Part shown: positions 45,601 through 54,030 of the stretch, in pieces
Position numbering within the stretch: the stretch's first letter is position 1
How the letters are laid out: each line of letters opens with the position of its first letter
Assembly (NCBI RefSeq): GCF_002205795.1
Contig: NZ_NIUY01000004.1
Location: 111,783 to 175,782 of the forward strand
Source: Chryseobacterium sp. VAUSW3
GTDB lineage: Bacteria; Bacteroidota; Bacteroidia; Flavobacteriales; Weeksellaceae
Direction: 5' to 3'
Length of the DNA: 64,000 nucleotides
Position numbers and translations under genes: made by a program
Notes under the pieces: generated by a model
Told to the model about the DNA's origin: nothing
Seen by the model: only the letters and a program-made list of their open reading frames with translations
Database searches by the model: none

Positions 45601-45925
45601 GATCCATGGAGCTTTGAACGCTCTGTCCCTGATTGTTACCAAAAGTAATTCCCCGGATGATGGAGCCTTTCGAGTTCAGGTCTCCCAAAATTTGCGAACG
45701 GGTGTTTTTAACCAATACTCCCTCGTCAATAATAATTTTATTCTGAGTTCGAATGAAATCTAAAGTGTCTTTGGTAAAAAAATCTCTGTCAATTTTTGCG
45801 GCAATTACCGAATCTTTTTTGGTAGAATCTTTTGGAAGATTGGGGTTTTTCCACGTGAAAATCTGAGCATCAGTAATCTGTAATGCAGCAAAAACCAAAA
45901 TGGAAAGAAATAATTTTTTAGCCAA
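42692..45925 (-). CDS. large outer-membrane beta-barrel protein of unknown function
   Basis: The protein, 1077 residues, has a signal peptide ending QITDAQ and then almost only alternating beta strands, ending in VQVKASF with a terminal aromatic residue, as expected for an outer-membrane barrel. The N-terminal part has [29 protein letters not shown] and [27 protein letters not shown], with a stretch [20 protein letters not shown] resembling a calcium-binding loop. Similar proteins occur in most Flavobacteriia; I know no assigned function. Convergent with the muramidase gene. Confidence 0.75.
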   Translation of the reverse strand: [1077 protein letters not shown]

Positions 45926-46079
45926 AGCTTGTCTTAAAAAGTTTTTGTAAAAATAACGAAAAACAGTCTCTAAAATTGCAGTTGCATAATTAACATTAAT
46001 TTAACTCAGTTGTTATGATATGTGCAAAAAAGGTCGTAGTTTCGCAGTCTAAATTATTAATTATTAAATTTTTTAAAAA

Positions 46080-46829
46080 ATGAAGAAATTTTATTCTTTA
46101 GTTGCGGCAGTTGTTTTTGCTGCAACGGTAAATGCACAAACATTTTCAGTTACAGAAGTTGCAGCTGAGCAGTTTGGAACAAGTACAGTGAGTGATATTA
46201 CAGAAACTGTATATCCGATAGATGCCAATTTGGACTATTCATTTGCAGCAAATGGAGCTAATAATACCGCTTTTTATCCTGCAGATGGTATCAGAATGTA
46301 TTCTGTTAGAGCAACAGGAGAAGGTAATATCATGACTATTACACCAAAAAATGGTGCGAAAATCACCGAGCTTGTTGTGAATGCTTTTTCAGCAGCTTAC
46401 GCACCAGCTGTTACTTATAGTGTTGACGGTGGCGCATTTGTTCCCGCTACATGGAGTGGAACTACTTTAACGATTACTGGAATCGAAGCGGCAACTACTT
46501 TAGCGATTAAAAATGCTCATACAGGAGGATCTTCTAATACACAGTTAAGAATTCCAACATTCACCGTAAAATATGACCTTGTTACTATGGCTGTTGGTGA
46601 TGTAAACGCAACCAAAGCTAACCTGGTTAAAAACACTGTTGTTTCTAACAATATTCTATTTGCAGCAAAGGCCGATGTACAGATTGTGTCTATGAACGGA
46701 CAGGTGGTAAAATCTGCTTCTGTAAACGAAAATACTGCTTTAGATGTAGCTTCTTTGGCAAAAGGAATGTATATAGTAACCGGAACTGTAAACGGACAAG
46801 CGGTTTCTCAGAAAATCATCAAAAAATAA
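46080..46829 (+). CDS. secreted protein with type IX secretion (T9SS type A) sorting domain
   Basis: The 249-residue protein has a signal peptide (cleaved at NAQ), a beta-rich middle without a recognised catalytic motif, and a C-terminal sorting domain (about 180-249) of the type A pattern ADVQIVSMNGQVV...ASLAKGMYIVTG...QKIIKK. It should be exported by the type IX system and released or anchored at the surface. It has its own terminator. Confidence 0.85.
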   Translation: MKKFYSLVAAVVFAATVNAQTFSVTEVAAEQFGTSTVSDITETVYPIDANLDYSFAANGANNTAFYPADGIRMYSVRATGEGNIMTITPKNGAKITELVVNAFSAAYAPAVTYSVDGGAFVPATWSGTTLTITGIEAATTLAIKNAHTGGSSNTQLRIPTFTVKYDLVTMAVGDVNATKANLVKNTVVSNNILFAAKADVQIVSMNGQVVKSASVNENTALDVASLAKGMYIVTGTVNGQAVSQKIIKK

Positions 46830-46855
46830 CAGTTTTAAATAATTGTTAAACATTG

Positions 46856-46886
46856 AATACTTCTCTTCTGAGAAGTATTTTTTTTG
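46856..46886 (+). terminator. terminator after the first T9SS cargo gene
   Basis: AATACTTCTC and GAGAAGTATT form a 10 bp stem with loop TTCT followed by a T run. Confidence 0.93.
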
Positions 46887-46931
46887 TAAATTTACAGTCC
46901 TTTAAAAAGAATATAATTAAAATCAATTACA

Positions 46932-47732
46932 ATGAAAAAAATCTTTACAATTTTAGGTTTAGTTTCGGCTACAACAATCATGTTTGCCCAAACGAATTTA
47001 GTGCAAAACCCTGGTTTTGAAAGCGACTTAACTTCCTGGGCAGCTGGTACCGGAAGTGGTTATACTGCTCCTGCAATTTTAACTACTAATCCACATAGCG
47101 GTTTAAAATTAGCGGCTTACGAACTTCCTTCTGCTACTACAGGTTTTTATCAAAATGTTGCAATTGCGGGAAGTACTCAGTATACACTTACATTTTGGTA
47201 CAAAGCGTCTACTGCTAGACCAGAAGGTACTACTCAAAATAATATTTTCAGATTGTGGAGTGTTATGAAAGATACAACTGGAACTCCGGTTTATAATTCT
47301 GCAACGGCTAATGATGACCCATTAAGATCAAACAACGGATATTTACCAATCGCTCCAACTGCATGGACTCAGCATACAGTAGTATTTACTTCTCATCCTT
47401 CAGCTGCAAGTATAGATGTAGCTTTCAGATCTTATGGTGGTGGTTCTTCTTACGTTGATGATGTACAATTGGTACAGGGACTTCTTGCAGTTACAGATGT
47501 TTCTGCATTCGACAAGTCAGTTAAAATGAACACAGTAGTTGGTAACGAACTTCGTTTAATCCTTCCAGGAAAAGCTACGGTGAACATTTATTCAGCAGAC
47601 GGACGTTTGGTAAGCTCTAACAGAGTAGATAACGGACAGGCAATAAATACCTCTTCAATGGCAAAAGGAAATTATATTGTTACTGTTGATAACGGTTCTG
47701 CTAAAGTGAGCAGAAAAGTAATCAAAAACTAA
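46932..47732 (+). CDS. T9SS type A cargo with carbohydrate-binding-like domain
   Basis: The 266-residue protein has a signal peptide (cleaved at MFAQ), a beta-sandwich (about 20-180) opening NLVQNPGFESDLTSWAAG and containing YTLTFWYKAS, the usual start of CBM4/9- or discoidin-like domains, and a C-terminal type A sorting domain (VNIYSADGRLV...GNYIVTVDNGSAKVSRKVIKN). A surface or secreted binding protein; the ligand is unknown. No catalytic domain. Confidence 0.85.
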   Translation: MKKIFTILGLVSATTIMFAQTNLVQNPGFESDLTSWAAGTGSGYTAPAILTTNPHSGLKLAAYELPSATTGFYQNVAIAGSTQYTLTFWYKASTARPEGTTQNNIFRLWSVMKDTTGTPVYNSATANDDPLRSNNGYLPIAPTAWTQHTVVFTSHPSAASIDVAFRSYGGGSSYVDDVQLVQGLLAVTDVSAFDKSVKMNTVVGNELRLILPGKATVNIYSADGRLVSSNRVDNGQAINTSSMAKGNYIVTVDNGSAKVSRKVIKN

Positions 47733-47752
47733 TATTACTTCTTTAAATATGG

Positions 47753-47777
47753 AAAGCCGCTGTTCAGCGGCTTTTTT
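47753..47777 (+). terminator. terminator after the second T9SS cargo gene
   Basis: AAAGCCGCTG and CAGCGGCTTT form a 10 bp GC-rich stem with a 2-base loop, then T residues. Confidence 0.93.
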
Positions 47778-47833
47778 ATTTTTTATTATTGACCTCCCAA
47801 CCTCGCACTCTCATCACCCAACATCCATCACCA

Positions 47834-50650
47834 TCAAAACCATCCTCTCCTGAAGTAATTCGTGATCGCGTTGAAATTCAATACCAGTGTAAAACGGATT
47901 CTGCTTCCGTAATCTTTAAAAGAAGGCTCAAATCCCAGTGAACTCTGGATTGGGAAGTAAACCTCCAGAAAATCAGGAATTACCTTCACTTTAACACCTG
48001 AATCCCAGATGAACTGTGGATTCATCAACCGATTTTTATACACACCGGCATCAGCATATACGTTAAACCATTTCCACACATGAGAATCGATATTAACCGA
48101 GGTAATCCATTGGTTAGCCGATTTCGCAACATGAGACTTGAAACCGCCTTCAGCCAAAATAAATTGTTGCGAAAACAATCCTGAAGTCGCACTTTGTCCT
48201 AAGAGCCCATACGAAAATGCATAATTTGAAACCCTTGAAATCCCGTAATCAAAAAGATTGTTCTTTGTTTTATTGGTGATGAAATAGCCGCCAAAAAATC
48301 TGAAACTTACCTTTTTATCCTGCGCATATTCCCAGCGGTAAAATGCTTCTGCGGAAATCTTCTGGAAATCTTCCATCCACTGCAGGTTGGTACTGAAGGA
48401 TTTTTCATGAATAATGCTTCGGTCTGCATAGCCATAACCCAGATTCCAGAGGTTGTATTTGGCATATTCGGTGTCTTCCATAAGCGGATTCAGCTCCTTT
48501 TCGAAAAAATTATAAGATAATCCTAAACTTCTGCCAATATCAGTTCGCGGGTTTTTAGTGAAATTAAAACTCGCAAAAGCAGAAACTTTTCGGTACGTTA
48601 AATCATAATCATAATGAAAGTGTGAAGCTGAAACACCCAAATCGAGATTTCTGTAGAAACTGTTGGCAGGTTGAAAAGAGTAGGCTACACCGCCTGAACC
48701 GGTAAGTTTCCCTGTCCCTGAACTGTAAAATGGAGTGAATGAATACGTGAATTTACGCTCAAAAAATGAAGTGTTCCTGAAATTAAGCCCAACCAGCACT
48801 TTATCATAAGCATTGAAGTTTAATCTAGGATTCAGGTAAATCTCATTATATTCCGGATTGGGAATGTCTTTAAAAAACTTGAATCTTATTTTCTTGGTAT
48901 TGGCAAAAAGTCCTTTGGTATAAAGATAATTGTCGCGGAAATTGTTTTCCGGAAAAATATATTCACTGTTCACCACGATTTTTTCAGCATCAGATTGTGG
49001 GATATTATAAATTTTTTTGGCCTTGGAATCGTCTGTATCAAACCAGAATTCTTTCACCTCTCCGCCGGCAGTTTGCGTTTCGATTTTGAAAGGAATAGGA
49101 AGTTCGGTGTTTTTCGCAATCTTTACCTGAAATTCATCACCCGACTTGGTATATCTTTTCATGTTAAAGTTTACCCGGTTTTTCTTTTGGATAAAGGGAT
49201 TGAAGAAATCCGAGGAATAACCGGATGCCAGGCTCAATTGATCCATGAAATCTTTCTGGTCGGCGTGGCTGCGCGAATTTTTTGATAAATATTCACTGGT
49301 AAAATCATCGAATTTTTCAGTACCCATTTTCTCAGCAATAAAAGAAAACAAGCTTCCTGTTTCGAAATGACTGATGGCGTTGGCGTTGAAATTACTCAAC
49401 TTTTCGAAAGATTCTCCGATCGGCTGATCCAGATTTTGCGTCATGATGTACTGATACGTGAGCCCATAACGTTCCTTAAGTTTCAGGTCGGATGCATACA
49501 AAAGTTTCAGTGGTTTCAGACCGAAAACTTTTAGATTTTCCGGCAGTTCTCCCAGCAGTTTTTTCTCTGGATAATAGCGGTCGATATACTGTATTTCGAG
49601 ATAAGTTTTCAAACCGTTAGCAAGCCAGTGGTCTTTTCTTTTATCGAAAATTGTGGCCTGCTCGACAATTTTTTTGGAGAGAATGCTGAAATAATTCAAA
49701 TCAGTTTTTTCAGCATCACTGAAAAGCTGGTATTTGAATTTCCAGAATTTAAGGTCATCAATTCCGGTGAAATCTTCACTGTCCCGAAATTTTTCTGAAA
49801 TGAAAATTTTTTCCGGCAGAAATCCGGTTTTATTTTTAATGAAATTAAGCTGTAGCGGCAGGTAAAATTCCAGATTTTGTTTTTCGGCTTCATCCAGATG
49901 GTAACCGAAATCAATTTCTGTTTTTTCACCATCAATCCTGGTAATAATCTTTGAAAAATTGTTTTCAGAAATCAGAAATTCAGGATCGCGGTTCAGGCTT
50001 CCTTCAAAATAATTGGGCTGAATTTCTTTGAGGTTACTCTGGGAATAATAATTGGGCGGAATGTTCAGATTTACCTTCCAGTAAATGCCCGGACTTTGGT
50101 TTTCTTCAATATCGATATAATATCTTTCCTGCGACGAATCATCAGCAAATCGGTCCGGAACAATGAAGAAATATTTCAGCATCCATTTTTTACCGTCGCT
50201 TCCGTAACCTGTAAATTTCTGTAAAGGCAGGTTTATAAAATATTGAAGGGATATCTTAACCTGTTCGCCAGGTTTCAGACTTTTAGAAAGCGGAATAAAA
50301 ATGTTTTCGTCATCTGTGGAAGGGCTTGCCACAGTTTTATCTTCAATTTTGATTTCCAGATCTTGTACGCTTCCTAATTCATGACTTTTGGCAAAGTAAA
50401 GATCACTTTTGCGGTCTTCCAGTTTTCTTTTGGCGAGTGGAGTAGTAAAGGTTTTGTAGGCGGCAGTCCAATTGAGGAGTTTGATGGTATCTGCATCAGT
50501 AGACGAAATATTAGTATAAACAATATCCTGATTTACAGTTATTTGTCTTTGGTTTGCTTTAATTTCAGCTTCGATGTAAATGCTGTCCTGCTGCGCCGAA
50601 ACCGCAACATAATTCAAAATCAGTAAAAAGCCGCAGAAAATTCTATTCAT
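47834..50650 (-). CDS. M1 peptidase-like protein without zinc ligands, with C-terminal beta-barrel
   Basis: The 938-residue exported protein (signal to VSAQ) has an N-terminal beta domain and a middle region like M1 aminopeptidases. Where the second zinc Glu is expected (WLNEG in active enzymes) it reads DHWLANGLKTYLE (340-352), and no HExxH occurs upstream or anywhere else. The C-terminal 370 residues are strands of a barrel, from about YLNPRLNFNAYDKVLVGLNFRN to FRRGWF. It is probably an outer-membrane protein using a dead peptidase domain for binding. Convergent with the T9SS gene. Confidence 0.72.
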   Translation of the reverse strand: MNRIFCGFLLILNYVAVSAQQDSIYIEAEIKANQRQITVNQDIVYTNISSTDADTIKLLNWTAAYKTFTTPLAKRKLEDRKSDLYFAKSHELGSVQDLEIKIEDKTVASPSTDDENIFIPLSKSLKPGEQVKISLQYFINLPLQKFTGYGSDGKKWMLKYFFIVPDRFADDSSQERYYIDIEENQSPGIYWKVNLNIPPNYYSQSNLKEIQPNYFEGSLNRDPEFLISENNFSKIITRIDGEKTEIDFGYHLDEAEKQNLEFYLPLQLNFIKNKTGFLPEKIFISEKFRDSEDFTGIDDLKFWKFKYQLFSDAEKTDLNYFSILSKKIVEQATIFDKRKDHWLANGLKTYLEIQYIDRYYPEKKLLGELPENLKVFGLKPLKLLYASDLKLKERYGLTYQYIMTQNLDQPIGESFEKLSNFNANAISHFETGSLFSFIAEKMGTEKFDDFTSEYLSKNSRSHADQKDFMDQLSLASGYSSDFFNPFIQKKNRVNFNMKRYTKSGDEFQVKIAKNTELPIPFKIETQTAGGEVKEFWFDTDDSKAKKIYNIPQSDAEKIVVNSEYIFPENNFRDNYLYTKGLFANTKKIRFKFFKDIPNPEYNEIYLNPRLNFNAYDKVLVGLNFRNTSFFERKFTYSFTPFYSSGTGKLTGSGGVAYSFQPANSFYRNLDLGVSASHFHYDYDLTYRKVSAFASFNFTKNPRTDIGRSLGLSYNFFEKELNPLMEDTEYAKYNLWNLGYGYADRSIIHEKSFSTNLQWMEDFQKISAEAFYRWEYAQDKKVSFRFFGGYFITNKTKNNLFDYGISRVSNYAFSYGLLGQSATSGLFSQQFILAEGGFKSHVAKSANQWITSVNIDSHVWKWFNVYADAGVYKNRLMNPQFIWDSGVKVKVIPDFLEVYFPIQSSLGFEPSFKDYGSRIRFTLVLNFNAITNYFRRGWF

Positions 50651-50723
50651 TTTAATGTAACCCTCAAATATAATGATGTTTTTTGTAAACCGATTTAATT
50701 ATAATTTATTTACAAATAATAAT

Positions 50724-50731
50724 TAATTTTG
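50724..50731 (+). promoter_or_regulatory. -7 box for the DUF4846 gene
   Basis: TAATTTTG includes the TTG at 50729 that might be taken as a start codon; the box makes a later start more likely. Confidence 0.5.
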
Positions 50732-50746
50732 ATTAAAGTTCAGCAT

Positions 50747-51601
50747 TTGCGAAAATTATACCATATTACGTTTCTTCTGGGAATTATGTGTGTTCAGCCT
50801 GTGTTCTCTCAGGTGACGGAAACGACCGAGCCTTTGCTTGTCGATCTTAAAAAATCTAAAATCATCACGCGATTCACTCCTCCCAAAGGATATTTCTGGA
50901 TGAAAGAGCAACCCCGAAGTTTCGGTGAATATCTGGTGAATTTTCCGCTGCATCCTCCCGGTTTTCCGGTGCGCGATTACAGAATGGTTCCGGTGAAAAC
51001 GCAGGACCGGCATGTGGCGCTTCTGAAAATTGATGTTGGCGACAAAGACCTGCAGCAGTGTGCAGACGCGTGGATGAGGCTGTATGCTGAATATCTGTGG
51101 TCTCAGAAACGCTTTGATGAAATTGGTTTCGAATTTACCAGCGGGCAGTTTTTTGCTTGGAAAGATTATAAAAAGGGAATCCGCACAAGAGAATTTAAGA
51201 GAAAAGTAAGTTTTTACGATTCGGGTGTTGCTGATGAATCTTATCCGGCTTTCCGGGATTATCTCAACATCATTTTCCGGTATGCAGGGACTATTTCACT
51301 CGACAGGGAATCAGTTTCTGTTACGGACAATGCAGATATTAAAACAGGCGATTTCATCATCCGGCCCGGAAGTCCCGGACATGCGGTAGTGATTATGGGA
51401 ATTGCCGCCAACAAAGCCGGAAAAAGGCTTTATCTTCTGGCGGAAAGTTTCATGCCGGCGCAGGATATTCACATTCTTAAAAATACTGCCCATCCGGAAC
51501 TTTCACCTTGGTATGAATTGGATGTAAATGCCCCCAAAACTGTAACGGCAAAATATACTTTCAGCCCAACTTCCATCAAAAGATTCCGGGCTCTCAAATA
51601 A
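50747..51601 (+). CDS. exported DUF4846 domain protein
   Basis: A protein of about 284 residues with a signal peptide ending QPVFSQ. The DUF4846 signatures are FTPPKGYFWMKEQPRSFGEYLVNFPLHP, LQQCADAWMRLYAEYLWSQKRFDEIGFEFTSG and a C-terminal GDFIIRPGSPGHAVVIMGIA, with a conserved His in GHAV. The function is unknown; the last motif recalls papain-like hydrolases, a suggestion only. The start is taken as the TTG at 50747, which begins the basic n-region LRKLYHI. Confidence 0.8.
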   Translation: MRKLYHITFLLGIMCVQPVFSQVTETTEPLLVDLKKSKIITRFTPPKGYFWMKEQPRSFGEYLVNFPLHPPGFPVRDYRMVPVKTQDRHVALLKIDVGDKDLQQCADAWMRLYAEYLWSQKRFDEIGFEFTSGQFFAWKDYKKGIRTREFKRKVSFYDSGVADESYPAFRDYLNIIFRYAGTISLDRESVSVTDNADIKTGDFIIRPGSPGHAVVIMGIAANKAGKRLYLLAESFMPAQDIHILKNTAHPELSPWYELDVNAPKTVTAKYTFSPTSIKRFRALK

Positions 51602-51604
51602 AAA

Positions 51605-51640
51605 AAAACGGAAATCTGGTTTCCCAAACTTCCGTTTCCA
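51605..51640. terminator. terminator between DUF4846 and YceI genes
   Basis: AAACGGAA (51605-51612) and TTCCGTTT (51629-51636) form an 8 bp stem; the 16-base loop can pair internally. The genes converge here. Confidence 0.6.
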
Positions 51641-51663
51641 ACTACTAAAAACACAAACTAAAA

Positions 51664-52236
51664 TTATTCAGCTGTTAGTTCAAAATCTCCTTTAATGCTT
51701 ACCGAATCGCTGATCATGGGTGCAGGGAAATTAGGACCTACGTTGAACTCAGATCTGTTGAGTGTTCCCAGAACCTGGTAGCCGTAGGTTGTCTTTTTGT
51801 TCATTGCGTTAACCGTAGAACCTTTGTAAATCAAAGTTAAGGTAACCGGTTTTGTAACGCCGTGCATGGTCAGGTTGCCTTTAAGCGTGTACTGATCCTT
51901 TTTTGTTTTGGTTAAGGACGTACTGGTAAAATCCATTGTTGGGAATTTTGCTGCATCAAAGAAATCTGCACTTTTCAGGTGATTGTCTCTGGCTTCAATG
52001 TGCGTGTTGATGGAGTTTACATCTGCAGAGAAGGTAAGTTTAGAATTCACGAAATTCTTTTCGTCTGCTTTAATGGTTAAATTTGCCTTATCGAAGTTTC
52101 CTGTAATGTCGTTAATCCCAAGGTGAGTCACAGTAAACTGGATTCTGGAGTGGGCTGCATCGCTTTTCAGATTCAACTGAGCAAATGTCGATACGGTGAA
52201 CATAAATACCGTAAGGATAGAGAGTAACTTTTTCAT
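51664..52236 (-). CDS. YceI family periplasmic lipid-binding protein
   Basis: The 190-residue protein has a signal peptide (STFAQ) and the YceI lipocalin-like fold: DAAHSRIQFTVTHLGINDITGNFDK at the front, RDNHLKSADFFDAAKFPTMDFTS in the middle and GNLTMHGVTKPVTL. YceI proteins bind polyisoprenoids and respond to stress or high pH in some bacteria. It shares a promoter architecture with the DsbA/FrnE gene just upstream. Confidence 0.92.
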   Translation of the reverse strand: MKKLLSILTVFMFTVSTFAQLNLKSDAAHSRIQFTVTHLGINDITGNFDKANLTIKADEKNFVNSKLTFSADVNSINTHIEARDNHLKSADFFDAAKFPTMDFTSTSLTKTKKDQYTLKGNLTMHGVTKPVTLTLIYKGSTVNAMNKKTTYGYQVLGTLNRSEFNVGPNFPAPMISDSVSIKGDFELTAE

Positions 52237-52262
52237 AATACTTTTTTGTTTTAATTATAGTG

Positions 52263-52310
52263 CAAAAATAACATTGATAAGATTGTTGGGCATTGATCTA
52301 AGATAAGAAA
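52263..52310 (-). promoter_or_regulatory. promoter with shared 19-base operator, yceI-like gene
   Basis: On the minus strand TTTCTTATCTTAGATCAAT (52292-52310) is followed after 21 bases by the -7 box TATTTTTG (52263-52270), 26 bases before the start codon. The same arrangement occurs before the DsbA-like gene. Confidence 0.6.
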
Positions 52311-52313
52311 TAC

Positions 52314-53018
52314 TTAATCGCAGTTTCCGTCGGTATCGCAGCTTTCTCCCTGGCTGATGATTTGCAAGCCTTTGTCACCGGCAGAAAACTCTTCAAAAGA
52401 TTTGGTGAGCACTTCCAGAAAATGTTCAGGCTGCTGAGCTCCAGAGATACCATATTTATCATTGAAGACAAAAAACGGCACCGCGTTGATGCCCAACTGT
52501 CTGGCCATTAACCCATCCTGTGCTACAGCATGTGCCATTTCATCGGATACTAAAGCGTTTTTAACTTCTTCTTCAGTAAGATCTACAGATTTTCCAGTTT
52601 CAAGAAGTACAGCTTCATCATCGATGTTTTTTCCTGAAATAAACTGTGCTTCGAAAAGGGCTTCTTCCATAGCGTCAGCCAAATTTTTCTTCTTTGCCAA
52701 CTGAATCAAAAGATGTCCTCTGAAAGAATTGGCGACCTTCGAATGATCAAAATTAAAATCGATGCCTGCTTCTTTTCCGGCGTTTTTTGCATGTTCGTGC
52801 ATTGCTTTTGCCTGGCTTACAGGGATGCCTTTTATTTTCGAGAAATAATCGTAAGGATTCACCTCGGGCTGAGTCTCTAAACTGGGATCCAGCTGGAAAC
52901 TGTGCCACGTAACTTCAATCTTATCAGCATGTGGAAACAGTGATAAAGCTTTTTCAAATTTCTTTTTTCCTACATAACAGAACGGACAGCGGATGTCGCT
53001 CCAGATATTTACTTTCAT
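52314..53018 (-). CDS. DsbA family (FrnE-like) oxidoreductase
   Basis: The 234-residue cytoplasmic thioredoxin-fold protein has the active site CPFC at 11-14 (SDIRCPFCYVGK), and the FrnE-type cis-Pro region AVPFFVFNDKYGISGAQQPE. FrnE proteins act as protein disulfide isomerases in oxidative-stress tolerance. A second cysteine pair lies at the C-terminus (SCDTDGNC). It is the middle gene of AEC, DsbA and YceI on the minus strand, but has its own promoter. Confidence 0.9.
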   Translation of the reverse strand: MKVNIWSDIRCPFCYVGKKKFEKALSLFPHADKIEVTWHSFQLDPSLETQPEVNPYDYFSKIKGIPVSQAKAMHEHAKNAGKEAGIDFNFDHSKVANSFRGHLLIQLAKKKNLADAMEEALFEAQFISGKNIDDEAVLLETGKSVDLTEEEVKNALVSDEMAHAVAQDGLMARQLGINAVPFFVFNDKYGISGAQQPEHFLEVLTKSFEEFSAGDKGLQIISQGESCDTDGNCD

Positions 53019-53039
53019 TTGTTTTAGATTTAAGATTTA

Positions 53040-53087
53040 CAAAGATACAGCCTGAAAACCAGCGACCAATTGATCTAAGGTAAGAAA
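53040..53087 (-). promoter_or_regulatory. promoter with shared 19-base operator, DsbA-like gene
   Basis: On the minus strand TTTCTTACCTTAGATCAAT (53069-53087) is followed after 21 bases by the -7 box TATCTTTG (53040-53047), 21 bases before the start codon. It has one mismatch to the copy at 52292-52310. Confidence 0.6.
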
Positions 53088-53100
53088 CGGCTGTTTAAAA

Positions 53101-54015
53101 TTACAAATAATACTGCAGCACCAAATACCATACTGCCAGTGTTATAAAAGAAAGCGGAATGCCCACACCTACCATCAGATTACAAAGTTTGGGCTCCAGT
53201 TTATGGGTTGATGCGATAATGGCAGCAGTGATCATCGGCGCCATGGCGGCTTCCAGAAAAGCAATTTCCACCGTTTCACCACGCTGGTTCAATATCATAA
53301 AATACAGCACGAAAATAAACGCCGGAAACAGAATTAACTTAAATAGAAGTCCCCACAATAAAGGCTTCGAATATTGACCGGGATGTTGCCATTTCAGCTG
53401 ACTTCCAACAGAAACCAAAGCTAAGGGAACCGTTGTAGCGCCAAGTTTTCCGAAAACTTCATCTAAATCTGACGGAACTGTAATGCTGAAAAGATTCAGA
53501 ATAAGGGCCACTGAAAAGGCAATAAATGGTGGGAATCTGATGATTTTGTTAATGATTTCAGCAACAGAATTCCTCGTGCCCGAATAATAATTAGCCACAG
53601 CGATTCCTACGGTGGAAAGCGCCACGAAAGAACCCGGCTGATCGACGAGCATCACCGTTTTCAGGCCGTTTTCCCCGAAAAGCGACTGAATAACCGGAAT
53701 CCCCACAAAAGAAGTATTTCCGAAACCGGCGCACATAATCAGCGCACCGGTGAGGGATTTAGACCATTTGAACTTTTTAGAAAGAATACTGAAGAATACC
53801 AGTGACAGAAAGATATTGAGCCAGGCGATTGCCACGGGAAAAATAACCTCAAAACTTAAGAGTAGTTTCGGAATATAATAGAGCGACAGCGCCGAAAGCG
53901 AAATATTGATCACAAAAGAATTCAGTGCCAGATGCCCGTCTTCCGGAAAGAGTTTGGTCTTCCTCAGAAAAACACCGAGGAAGAGACAAAGAAAGAGCAG
54001 AATTATATTAGCCAT
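53101..54015 (-). CDS. AEC family transporter
   Basis: The 304-residue protein has about ten membrane helices and the auxin-efflux-carrier-like pattern: NSFVINISLSALSLYYIPKL, GFGNTSFVGIPVIQSLFGENGL and ending with MAPMITAAIIASTH. Family members export small organic anions such as malate or malonate. It starts 15 bases after the UMP synthase gene stop, so the two are likely cotranscribed; no functional link is obvious. Confidence 0.87.
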   Translation of the reverse strand: MANIILLFLCLFLGVFLRKTKLFPEDGHLALNSFVINISLSALSLYYIPKLLLSFEVIFPVAIAWLNIFLSLVFFSILSKKFKWSKSLTGALIMCAGFGNTSFVGIPVIQSLFGENGLKTVMLVDQPGSFVALSTVGIAVANYYSGTRNSVAEIINKIIRFPPFIAFSVALILNLFSITVPSDLDEVFGKLGATTVPLALVSVGSQLKWQHPGQYSKPLLWGLLFKLILFPAFIFVLYFMILNQRGETVEIAFLEAAMAPMITAAIIASTHKLEPKLCNLMVGVGIPLSFITLAVWYLVLQYYL

Positions 54016-54030
54016 TTAATGCTTTACCTT

